64,000 nt of DNA from Hyposmocoma kahamanoa (taxonomy: Eukaryota > Arthropoda > Insecta > Lepidoptera > Cosmopterigidae). A program made the translations under genes and the position numbers. Below, piece after piece: positions 46,759 through 55,059 of this stretch; position 1 is the stretch's first letter; every line of letters begins with the position of its first letter. The DNA lies in assembly GCF_003589595.1 (NCBI RefSeq), contig NW_020653945.1, positions 24,412,361 through 24,476,360 on the forward strand. Reading direction: 5' to 3'. The notes beneath the pieces were generated by a model. That model ran no database searches. It saw only the letters and a list, made by a program, of their open reading frames with translations, and was not told the DNA's origin.

Positions 46759-46797
46759 TGATTTTTGATCCGAAACGCACCCATATTTTCCATAGTG
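46759..46797 (-). repeat. Transib right terminal repeat (RSS-like)
   Basis: Read from the outer end: heptamer CACTATG at 46797-46791, spacer of 22 bp (46790-46769), nonamer TCAAAAATC at 46768-46760. It has one base less in the spacer than the left end. Confidence 0.88.
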
Positions 46798-46802
46798 CGC
46801 CG
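46798..46802. repeat. Transib target-site duplication, right
   Basis: CGCCG, identical to 43505-43509. Confidence 0.93.
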
Positions 46803-47245
46803 TTCTCATCAACTGAAAACTAGATCATGTAAAACTGCTCTACTTCAAAAGAGTGTAATAGTAATGGCTACGAAGGTTTATAACAAACTTCCACTTGAAA
46901 TTAGGAATTGCAACGATTGTGCAGAATTTAAGAAATTATTATTTAATTACCTAAATGATTGGACATTCTATAATATTGAAGATTTCTTATAAAATTTACA
47001 TTTCATATTATTAAATTTGTTATTGATTATTTTACTATTGTTATTATGTTTCATTAGTAATAGGTTGCATTAATTGGACTGCATGATTATAATATTATTA
47101 CAAATTATTGCATGAGAATTACTAAAACTAAGAAAACTTTGTATGCCATAAGGCGGATCACAGTGATTCAAAATTCATTCTTGTAACAACTTTATAACCT
47201 GTGTATCACAAAGAAATAAATGATTTGATTTGATGATTTGAATTG
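46803..47245 (+). pseudogene. LINE D, RT C-terminus part 2 and 3' UTR
   Basis: Continues part 1 in frame: SHQLKTRSCKTALLQKSVIV, then ATKVYNKLPLEIRN and FKKLLFNYLNDWTFYNIED, to the TAA at 46990-46992. The 3' UTR ends in AATAAATGATTTGATTTGAT, a signal followed by a TGATT-type tail comparable to the TTTGAC tail of LINE A. Confidence 0.82.
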
Positions 47246-48234
47246 AAGTTTTTTTTACTTACTTCGTTTCATCTTTCGGAAAATGATGATAAACAGCCGT
47301 ACACAGCACTATTCACGACCATTATAAATAGTAACATAAAATGATGTTTTATATTAACATACAAGTTTCGTAATGAATAAATGAAAACTATATATAAACA
47401 ATAAATATCAAAGCCGTCTTCGCGCGAAAACGGTTCGCCGGCAGCCTTGTTGTCGTTCAGTCATTGTGACCGGCAATGTGCGGGACGTGGTGCGGTATCT
47501 AAAATTAGGGAGGGGCGGAGAGTTTCCGTTCTCTTATTCTTTATTCTCTGATACGCGTGTTATTTAAAATTTAATCCAATAGACGCCCTGTGTTTGTCAT
47601 AATCCTCCCCCAAAGATTGTAACAATGACCATCCATAAAATTCCCTAAATCGTCGGTCCACCTTAAAATTGGTCAGAATCCTTTTAAAATTTTCTTTCGT
47701 GCTCTGATAATCTGCTACGTTAAAAAATATCACTCTGTACATTCTTGAAACAAATTGGAAATGTTAAATTCCCCGACTTTTAAAGCAAATCTTTATCGAT
47801 AGTAAACAAAGCGAGTGGAAATTTCTGACTGAGATAGTATTCTCAAAGGAATATTCCTAAGAAAATTGCCTTGAATTACAGAGTTGTCTGTTCATTAAAG
47901 AAAAGCTTTGATATTGACAAGCTTTACTGAATTTTATAAAACGGTTTCTTAGTGATATTTGAAGAATGGTAAATTGTTTATTAGTTTAAAATTATCTCGT
48001 ACATTTTTCCATTTATTTTTTAATATCTTAGCAAATAAACGATCGAAGCGAAGAATCTGTTTTGTATTTTTTCTTTCCGAATAGTTTTACACAAAATGAA
48101 AATGAAAGTTATGTTTCATATATAACTTATTGTGCAATCAAATGGAATTTATAATCTATATTACAACTTACGAACGAAGGACGAAATTTAATAAATTTAA
48201 GAGAAAAAAAAAACGATCACAATGGACATGGATG
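47246..48234. other. Unannotated sequence with a GC-rich patch
   Basis: No gene was recognised. 47415-47520 is notably GC-rich (CGGTTCGCCGGCAGCC, GTGCGGGACGTGGTGCGG) in an AT-rich setting and may be a repeat not otherwise present here. Confidence 0.35.
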
Positions 48235-48411
48235 ACTTTCGTGGTTATTCACTAAATGATTATCACTAGTTACAGGTTTCTTACCACGATACGACTTTTT
48301 TTATTATCCCGATTTCCCACCATGGAGCGTGTAACCGTTCCGAAATATCGGGACAATAAAAAAAACTCATACCGTGGTAAGAAACCTGTAATTAGTGATA
48401 ATCATTTATGA
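48235..48411. mobile_element. Penelope-type terminal element, fold-back copy
   Basis: An inverted pair of about 70-bp arms (GGTTTCTTACCACG and CGTGGTAAGAAACC, with CCCGAT / ATCGGG at the inner ends) around the core CCATGGAGCGTGTAACCG. The right arm and core match 62332-62440. The arrangement, a terminal repeat with an inverted partial copy of itself, is that of 5'-truncated Penelope-like insertions. The assignment rests on the family resemblance to 62178-62454. Confidence 0.6.
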
Positions 48412-48446
48412 GATATCGATTACTTTAAATTATTTTAAATTTACTA

Positions 48447-48628
48447 CCTCGGTGGCCGAATGATTACCATACCGGACTACCACGCAGAGGTCCCAGGTTC
48501 GATTCCCGGGTCGGGAGAACAATTTGTAAGGCCTACATTTATTTCTCTCGTGAGTTTGGGTGTAATTTGTGGTTGTCTGTGTGTGTGTCTAGTGCGGGGT
48601 TATGTTGAGTGTAAGCGTTATTATCGAG
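48447..48628 (+). mobile_element. SINE type 1 with internal deletion
   Basis: Head CCTCGGTGGCCGAATG with B box GGTTCGATTCC and body TTTCTCTCGTGAGTTTGGGT, but the block between GTGTGTGTCT and AGTGCGGGG (about 30 bp in other copies) is absent. Confidence 0.82.
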
Positions 48629-49025
48629 TGTTTCAGTATATTGTATATTTTAAAAGCAATTTGATCAATCGGGTATTAATGATACGAACCGGTCATTATC
48701 GATAAAGACCCAGAGCATCAGCCAAGTTGAAAAATGTATTGATTATAAAATCATTAGTATCGGATTGTCTTTTGCGTTACGCAGTTTATCGACCATACTT
48801 ACGGTCACCACTTTTGTAGTAAACATCCAAAATATGAAGCACACTTTGCTGGAAACCCTTTTTTAATCTTGTGGTTAACTCTTACACAGGGCGCACTATA
48901 ATTTTCCGGAACTGTTCACTTATATAAACAATTTTAAAAAGTAATTACAGCATTTGAAATTGGAACTCTTTGGCTTGCGCCCTAACTTCGGTTCGAATCC
49001 GAGAAAAAACTAATATTGCTTGTAC

Positions 49026-49165
49026 ACCTAGATATAACTCCTTGTGAACGAGTTTATCCAGGGAAGCACTGTCACTGACAAGTCCCATGTGCCTTACCCT
49101 TAAAAACCGGATCATAGTAATGCTCACATTTCTGGATGGCGGCAAAAATAGATATTGTGGAAGTA
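49026..49165. repeat. Rearranged R300 fragment inside mariner
   Basis: CTCCTTGTGAACGAGTTTAT, then CCAGGGAAGCACTGTC, is the minus-strand start of R300. It joins directly to plus-strand sequence GACAAGTCCCATGTGCC and TGGCGGCAAAAATAGATA. The two pieces face opposite ways, so the repeat is internally inverted. Confidence 0.7.
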
Positions 49166-49184
49166 CTTTCTTTTTGAGGCTCAA

Positions 49185-49823
49185 AAAACGAATCGCGTCA
49201 CTGGGTGCAATGCCATGCTTACCAGATTCAATGAAGGGGCGTCAAATTTGGTGTGGGTCATAGTAACAGATAACGAAATATGGATTTATAGTTACGATAC
49301 CAAAACAAAGCAGCAATCGAGTGTGTGGGTCTTTCGAGATGAGCGGAAACCAACCAAAGGAGCGCGGATGATTGCTTATTTTTTTAATATAACTGGACAC
49401 GTGGCTACTGTTGCTTTGGAGAATCATTGTACCATGAATAGTGATTGGTACACGACCATTTGTTTGCCGGAAGTTATTGACAAACTCCGTAAAAATAACC
49501 GTAAACGCCGTATCATCTTAAACCGCGATAATGCCAGTTCTCAGACGGCCAGACAGACCGATGAATTTTTGAAGGTGAACAAAAAGCAACAAATTGATCT
49601 TATGAGCCATCCCGCGTTGGCACCTTGTGACTTTTATTTATTTCCAAAAATTAAGAACCAGTTACGCGGTCAACGATTTTCATCATCTGAAGAGTCTGTC
49701 GAAGACTATGAAAAATATGTTTCAGAGATTGTCACGGGGAAGTGGCATAAACGTTTTCAAAATTGGTTCGTTCGTATGAAAAAGTGCATTAACGCTAACG
49801 GGGAATATTTTGAGAAACGGTAA
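49185..49823 (+). pseudogene. Mariner transposase catalytic half, copy 2
   Basis: The open frame resembles the mariner DD34D catalytic domain: NAMLTRFNEGASNLVW, DNEIWIYSYDTKTKQQS, VWVFRDERKPTKGAR, NSDWYTTICLPEVIDKL, RKRRIILNRDNASSQT, SHPALAPCDFYLFPKIK and MKKCINANGEYFEKR to the stop at 49821-49823. The N-terminal helix-turn-helix DNA-binding domain is absent. The first catalytic aspartate (GDETWI in the family) is asparagine, codon 49272-49274; the second (RDNASS) and third (CDFYLFP) are present, but a few residues are deleted just before the third (YSPD is missing), altering the D34D spacing. So three separate defects argue against activity although the frame is open. Apparent codons upstream of 49185 derive from R300. 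Confidence 0.9.
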
Positions 49824-49925
49824 ATTCATCTCTGACCATTTTTTCTTATTCATTTCGTAAACTTATAGTGCGCCCCACGTGTGTCCATCGTGAAGAAATT
49901 GGTTAATATTGTGTGATATTTCCAA

Positions 49926-50050
49926 AAGTTGTATAAGAAACAAAAAGAAAGCACAGGCACTTGTATTCGGATTTAGGTAAACAACTCGTGGTAGAGGTCG
50001 TTTACCCGAAAGTTAATGGTAATAAATTTTTCCTGGAATTATCCCGATAG
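49926..50050 (+). repeat. Repeat Q, copy 1
   Basis: Matches 53158-53280. Landmarks: AAAGCACAGGCACTTG, GATTTAGGTAAACAACTCGT, TTAATGGTAATAAATTTTTC. Both copies translate in one frame to similar peptides (RKHRHLYSDLGKQLVVEVVY; RKHRPLNGDLGKQFVEKAAY), so it may be a coding remnant. Confidence 0.6.
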
Positions 50051-50329
50051 ATGCTAAACAACAACATCAAAACTCTAATTTCGTATAATGAATAGTTGTC
50101 AAATCAAAAGCGTGACACGTGAAATAATACTGAGCTTTCTTTACTTACTTGAATGTTCCTGGACCTAATATTAACATCGAAACATGCGACCCTAAATCTT
50201 CGAAGATTTCGAAGGAACAAGCCCATCAGAGCAAGATTATAACAGAAAACGTCCTCTGGCTTGAGATCGACGAAGATGACGCAAAAGAAAAAATCCGTAA
50301 GGAACTTGGAACATCCAAACCAGAGTAAG

Positions 50330-50731
50330 TCCGAAATGTTGTCTGTGTACGCCATAGTGCCCGAACACCCATTTTCCGCATCCAACCACTACTCGTGACC
50401 TTCTTCAGATCGTCGATCCATCTTGCAGGGGGACGTCCTACATTATATTTGCCGAGACGTGGTCTCCACTCGAGAACCCGTCTACTCCATCGCTCATCGG
50501 TTCTCGACAGGTGTGGCAAGCCCACTGCCACTTCAACCTGCTAAATTTCTGAACGGTGTCCACAATTTTAGTCTTATATAACTTCGGCGGATAACTTCGT
50601 TCCGGACTTTTGTCCCTTAACGAGATACCAGCATAGAGATAGCAGCATAGTAGTGCCCTAGCTCGTTGAGCGACGTGTAGTCTGTGAGCTAGTTTGACCG
50701 TCATATTCCACGTCTCGGCTCCGTAAGTCAT
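50330..50731 (-). pseudogene. RTE-like LINE RT, C-terminal fragment
   Basis: The minus strand reads MTYGAETWNMTVKLAHRLHV, AQRARA, SLRDKSPERSYPPKL and VDTVQKFSRLKWQWACHTCR. After a frameshift near 50515 it continues RTDERWSRRVLEWRPRLGKY then NVGRPPARWIDDLKKVTSSG and WMRK. These are the ordered landmarks of the C-terminal third of RTE-like elements (LTYGAETWT, SLRDK-RN--IR--T-V-D, RLKWQWAGH-R, W-P--GKR--GRP--RW-DD-K). It is better preserved than the fragments at 2100 and 12560. The catalytic core is missing. Confidence 0.85.
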
Positions 50732-51181
50732 GAACTAAACCTTGCTTACACGATATTACGTCTGTATAATATGTATCTGCGACAGTAGCCCTCTGGTTGG
50801 GTAACTTCAACAAATAAGGCAAGTCATACGAGCAAATAAGTTAAAGATTCTAGACTAATTTAATTGATGCCATGTAAAACAACCAACGTTCGAGGGAAGA
50901 CATGGGATTTTACCTTATGTAAGAAGTGTTATAGAAGGCGTGTGTCTGTTAAGACCTATTTCAATCCACGGAGGTAGAGTTCATAGTTTCTGAGACCCAG
51001 GAAATATAACATCCTCTTACAGGATGCAGGAGTTTATAAGTTTGACTGCAAATGAGGCCTTTCTTATATATTCGAAAGACGGAATGAAACATTTCTGCAT
51101 ACGTGAAAGAACATATACCTGATGTCAAACACGGTCGCGTAAAGAAAGTTTGCAGTCTGCGAACATGTTATGATAAACCTA
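50732..51181. other. Unannotated sequence
   Basis: No recognised feature. Confidence 0.4.
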
Positions 51182-51410
51182 CTTTTTTTTTAAATATTAG
51201 GCAACATTACTTACTCTGATCCCAAAGTAAGTAGCTAAAGCACTTGTGTTATGGAAATCGGAAACAACGACGGTACCATAAACACCCAGACCCGAGACAA
51301 TATACAGAAGTTAGTTTTCTACACTGACCCGACAGGGGATCGAACCCGGGACCTCAGAGATGATGAAAACATGAAAACCGGTATACAAACCACTCAACCA
51401 CGGAGGTCGT
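51182..51410 (-). mobile_element. SINE type 2, complete copy
   Basis: Minus strand: head with GCCTCCGTGG-type start analogue (GACCTCCGTGGTTGAGTGG), GGTTCGATCCCC, then body ending GTTATGGTACCGTCGTTG, CCATAACACAAGTGCTTTAG and TACTTTGGGATCAGAG, and an AT-rich tail at 51182-51212. It is the reference for the split copy at 485-1224. Confidence 0.8.
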
Positions 51411-51417
51411 CTATTCA

Positions 51418-52095
51418 TATTCCATTAACTTTGACAAGCTCTAGGTCGTCGTAAAAGACGTCCGTTTTCAACGCAAGAAGTTGTGAGGGGCCATTAAAAT
51501 TAATCCTAATTCTGGATGAATTTCAACAGGGAAGACGGTTTCTCCGTACCCCATTTTGGGATCCAGTATTTCCTTTGACAATATATCCCAAGCAGACAAA
51601 CCACTGCAGTAGGTACTACTTATAAGAATTATAGCAATTTTATTATTTTTTTCCTTTTTTTTATAATAACTAAGTGACGGGACGAACAAGTCATGCGCCT
51701 GATGGTAAGCAACACGCCTGTCCATAACAGTTGCAGTGCCACTCAGAGCTTTAAATCACAAAGATTTGAGGGGTACTGCCACAGCACCCGACACCCTGAG
51801 ACATAAATTGACAAGTCCCCTGTGCCTGTAATTTCACCAGCACCCGTACCCTTCCAAAGCGGAACGCAGTAATGCTCACACTACTGCTTGGCGGCAGAAA
51901 TATAATAAGGTGGCAGTACTTCCCTGGATGAACTCTTTCACAAGGAGCTCTGCTGTTACTTTATTATTATTATAAATTAATATAATTTTGTGACAATTCG
52001 TAGTGTCAAAATATTTTGGAATGTACGTTGGTATATTTAAAATAAAGTATAATCAGAATAAGGTGGTTTACAATTTCAGTCAGCCGTGACCATGG
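51418..52095 (+). pseudogene. Penelope-like 3' fragment, copy 2, split by R300
   Basis: 51440-51620 is a nucleotide match, with gaps, to 53497-53690 (AATTTCAACAGGGAAGACGG, TTTCTCCGTACC, TTTGGGATCCAGTATTTCCT, CTGCAGTA). Frames are broken. After the R300 at 51655-51965 the element resumes (AATTTTGTGACAATTC, AAGGTGGTTTACA) and ends with CAGTCAGCCGTGACCATGG, the same closing motif as copy 1. Confidence 0.65.
51655..51965 (+). repeat. R300, copy 7 (best reference copy)
   Basis: Complete: GTGACGGGACGAACAAGTCA, GCGCCTGATGGTAAGCAACA, CGCCTGTCCATAACAGTTGC, CACTCAGAGCTTTAAATC, TAATTTCACCAGCACCC, GCAGTAATGCTCACACTACT, GCTTGGCGGCAGAAATA, CTTCCCTGGATGAACTC, TTTCACAAGGAGCTCTGC. AT-rich flanks TTATAATAA and TTATTATTA suggest an AT-rich target. 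Confidence 0.88.
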
Positions 52096-52627
52096 GACCA
52101 TGAAAAGCCCAAAATGAAAACTCCATGTAACGAAAATTTACTCGATACTTACTTTTTATAAAAATAACTGTAAGCTTCCCAAATATAAATAAATAAATAA
52201 ATATACAATAATATTTTTGATTCAAGTAAGTATCTATTCAGTGCTTACAACATACTTTTCTCTATTTAATATCATTGTAGTAAGGGCACAGATATTTTTT
52301 TCTTAGTATTATTCGAAAAAAACACCAAGAGAATAGTTTACGAAAAAATGTCACACCTGCTCTTCAAGATGACAAGACAAAAGTTCGGGCCCGCCTTTCC
52401 ACTGTCCCTCTGGGCCTTGAGGAAGACGGGACATGAAATATAGCTTCTAATAAGAAATAGTTTTCTTTGAAATGAAAGAATATAACTTTTGATATAAGTT
52501 TATGAGACACGAAGAATTTAATAAATTATTGTTGATGACATTACTCAAGATGCACTTGTATATTAGAAAACTGAGTCTAATAACTTTGTTGTACAATTAT
52601 TTATGGTTTATACAACAGTTTTTATTA
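52096..52627. other. Unannotated sequence
   Basis: No recognised feature. Confidence 0.4.
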
Positions 52628-53045
52628 TCGTCATCAACCCACATATCCCACTGCAGGTCACGGGTCTCCTAGGCGAGATATACGTTTACCGGGTCTTATT
52701 AGAGCAAGTAAACGCTCTCATGCCCACTGTGTCCGACCAGTTGCACCCGCGAAGACCCTGACAAAGGCAACAGATAGGTGCATAGAGGTATTTACCTCTA
52801 TGCTAACAGGGCCAAAGAAATATAAGACAGGTTTTCACTGGTTTTTGGCATTGACTCTGCAAAAAGAAGAAGACCGGGTGTTGTAAACTTTCTACGACGT
52901 CCAAGCTTCATCACAATGTTTTCTTATATCGAACAGCTCTTGATAAATTTTAAATTAAATTTAGCACATAAATTCCGAAAATCTCACAGGTTTGAAACCA
53001 TGGCTTCTACTTGAGAGGAAGTAGGTCAAACTATTAGGCTACCGC
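52628..53045 (+). repeat. Interspersed repeat related to 26360-26525
   Basis: Starts ATCAACCCACATATCCCACT, then GCAGGTCACGGGTCTCCT, and ends AGGTCAAACTATTAGGCTAC then CGCGAG; the same start and end types occur at 26360. The middle differs. Confidence 0.45.
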
Positions 53046-53157
53046 GAGATTTTACAACAGTTTTAAAATAGAATAATCTACTATAGTTTTAATGTGTCTT
53101 ATAAACTGTATTTTATCACCATCAGTCTCAAGTCATAGTAGCCAGAACGACGTCTCG

Positions 53158-53280
53158 CGGGAAGAGGTATATATTTTACGCTATGTACGGAAAGCACAGA
53201 CCCTTGAATGGAGATTTAGGTAAACAATTCGTGGAAAAGGCCGCCTACTTGAAGGATAATGGTAATAAATTTTACCTCGC
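53158..53280 (+). repeat. Repeat Q, copy 2
   Basis: Matches 49926-50050 (GGAAAGCACAGACCCTTG, GATTTAGGTAAACAATTCGT, AATGGTAATAAATTTTACCT). Confidence 0.6.
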
Positions 53281-53339
53281 GATATTGAGCTACTATTTGA
53301 ATTCTTGGATCGTAATTTTATACTGATTCAGAAACAAAA

Positions 53340-53353
53340 CCATCTTATAATTT
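53340..53353. repeat. Target duplication of Penelope-like insertion, left
   Basis: CCATCTTATAATTT, repeated at 53987-54000 (13-14 bp depending on the shared C). Confidence 0.8.
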
Positions 53354-53987
53354 CGAGTTCTTAGGTTTTCGCGATTGTTATACATAGGAATGAAACTATT
53401 TTTCCGGATTTAAATCGCGTATATTTGTTTTTTCAAACAAACCGACGTTTCGGGCCCTTTACAGGTCCGAGCATGTCATGGATAAACCTACACATTCAAT
53501 GAAGTTTGACAAACCCCAGGTCCTTGCAAAAGAAGTCCGTTATCTGCCCAGGATGCTGCGAGAGGCCATTGAAATTAAAAAACATCCTAATTTCAACAGG
53601 GAAGATGGTTTCTCCGTACCACCAGTTTGGGATTCAGTATTTCCTCTAATGAAAAATCCCAAACAGACATAAGACTGCAGTACTAATTAATATGTTTTAA
53701 TTTATTCTAATTTCTATTAATAATTAATAATAAATTAAACTTAATAAAAAATTCATTCAATAAAATAATTTGTAAAACTTAATGTAGCGTAAATTGGAAT
53801 GTTTTCTTTGTAAAATTAAAAATAAGGTATTTAATTAATAACTATTGTAACTATAGTGAAAAAATAGGGTGGTTTGCATCAATATTAGACATAACTGGTT
53901 GAAGACTGTACCACCTCAGTCAACCGTGACCGTTTGTTTGAAAAAACAAATATACGCGATTTAAATCCGGAAAAATAGTTTCATTCC
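53354..53987 (+). mobile_element. Penelope-like element, 5'-truncated with inverted end
   Basis: A 634-bp insertion. A perfect 56-bp inverted repeat lies at 53387-53442 and 53932-53987 (GGAATGAAACTATTTTTCCG outermost). Left of the first arm is a 33-bp extension that reaches the target duplication. Between the arms are TTTCGGGCCCTTTACAGGT, a short C-terminal frame, and a closing CAGTCAACCGTGACCG. A truncated body with an inverted terminal piece, a ~30-40 bp extension and a 10-15 bp duplication is the known pattern for Penelope-like retroelements. Confidence 0.75.
53478..53672 (+). pseudogene. Penelope-like protein C-terminus
   Basis: A 64-codon open stretch: KFDKPQVLAKEVRYLPRML, REAIEIKKHPNFNREDGFSV, PPVWDSVFPL. 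The block R--REA-EI-KH--N-NR-DG---S--W is what follows the GIY-YIG nuclease domain at the C-terminus of Penelope-like proteins. Neither the RT nor the nuclease is included, so this is a 5'-truncated remnant whose ATG is not a real start. Confidence 0.72.
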
Positions 53988-54439
53988 CATCTTATAATTT
54001 GTAATACTGATGTTATGACTATGTGGCCGAAGATGTTATTCATTGGTATAGTAAATGTTTATTGCATCTTGAACAACCTTAGCTTTCGGGAAACAACCTG
54101 GTGGGTGCAGGATCCACTCGAGCCACCCGTGCTCCTCTAGAAACCTTAGCATCTTCCTGAGCCTGCTGAATGCTTTGGAGAGGGACGTCAGTACTTCAAA
54201 GTATTTCGTCCTATAACTGGCTTCGATGGAATTGGTGGTAAGTCAATGACATAAGGATGAAATATTTAATTAATTACTGTGATATTTCTTATTATTGATA
54301 AAAAGGTCGAAAACAAAGGAAAATTTCTACGATCTGACTGGACCAGTCTCTGTTGCCAAATTCAACAAATTTTTCAATGGCTGTGAATCTTCTTCAACAT
54401 GTAAGTACGCAATTGACACAGTTCAAAATGAACGACTAT
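53988..54439. other. Unannotated sequence
   Basis: No recognised feature beyond the target duplication at its left edge. Confidence 0.4.
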
Positions 54440-54720
54440 ATGATAACCTTGGTATAACGGTTTATACTGTGGGCGTAGGATGAGGAGATCCCGGATTCGA
54501 AGCTCGGTAGGACCAACAGAATTTGAAAATTGGTTCTTGTTTGGGTGTTCAAGAAAGTTCCGCAAAGTGAATTCTGTTGCTCTAGCAGTCATAGTACAGG
54601 GAATTTCCTAGTAGGAAGTCTCTAGATCAGGCAATTGGAGTGGTTGTCAGGCACACTAATATAATTGTTAACTGTCGAACTGTCTGTTAAGAAGCAACCG
54701 ATTTTACTGAACTACCGCCG
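54440..54720 (+). repeat. SINE-like repeat K, copy 1
   Basis: CTTGGTATAACGGTTTATAC and GGAGATCCCGGATTCGAAGC have the look of a tRNA-type A region and B box (GGATTCGAAGC). The 3' parts TTGGTTCTTGTTTGGGTGTT and GTGGTTGTCAGGCACACTAA recur in the same order at 55062-55650. Possible third SINE family. Confidence 0.45.
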
Positions 54721-54759
54721 CTCAAAATCAACGTTGCAAACCACGATGATAGTTTTTTT

Positions 54760-55047
54760 TAATAATACTGGGTAAGGGGACGAATAAGTGGGTCTGGTGG
54801 TAAGCGACACGCCTGTCCGCAACAGTTGCAGTGCCACTCAGAGCTTTAAATCACAAGATCTGAGTGGCACTGCTACTGCAACCGTCACCTTGAGACATAA
54901 GTTGACAAGTCCCATGTGCCTGTAATGTCACTAGCACCCTTACCCTTCAAAACCGGAGCGCAGTAATGTTCACATTACGGCTTGGTGACAGAAACAAGTA
55001 AGGTGGCAGTACTTCCCTGGACGAACACTTTCACAAGGAGCTCTAAT
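54760..55047 (+). repeat. R300, copy 8
   Basis: GGTGGTAAGCGACACGCCTG, CAGTGCCACTCAGAGC, AAGATCTGAGTGGCACTGC, CTTCAAAACCGGAGCGCAG and CTTCCCTGGACGAACAC in order. Full length. This copy shows the internal hairpin CAGTGCCACTCAGA / TCTGAGTGGCACTG best. Confidence 0.86.
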
Positions 55048-55059
55048 CCTTCTAAAAAC

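Larger units (their letters stand above)
43510..46797 (+). mobile_element. Transib DNA transposon, complete
   Basis: A 3,288-bp element with inverted termini both beginning CACTATGGAAAAT. Further in, both share GGATCAAAAATCA, so each end looks like a heptamer (CACTATG), a spacer and an A-rich nonamer (TCAAAAATC). The flanking CGCCG is an exact 5-bp duplication. Inside are about 810 bp of leader, a TATA-type promoter candidate, a transposase frame at 44324-46351, and a 3' region of about 440 bp with an AATAAA signal. The insertion splits the LINE D reading frame. Only one disabling change (a stop codon) is obvious, so it is probably young. Transib is the DNA-transposon superfamily considered the source of the RAG1 core and its recombination signals. 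Confidence 0.95.
48889..49875 (+). mobile_element. Mariner-like element, copy 2
   Basis: Both inverted termini are visible: GGGCGCACTATAA at 48889-48901 and TTATAGTGCGCCC at 49863-49875. At 987 bp it is shorter than the usual ~1.3 kb. The 5' half of the gene is missing and about 140 bp of rearranged R300 sits in its place (49026-49165). Confidence 0.88.

Noticed and set aside
43510..46797. True RAG1 gene or V(D)J locus
   Set aside because: The gene lies between its own terminal repeats with a target duplication in a retroelement, so it is a transposon; no RAG2-like partner is seen.
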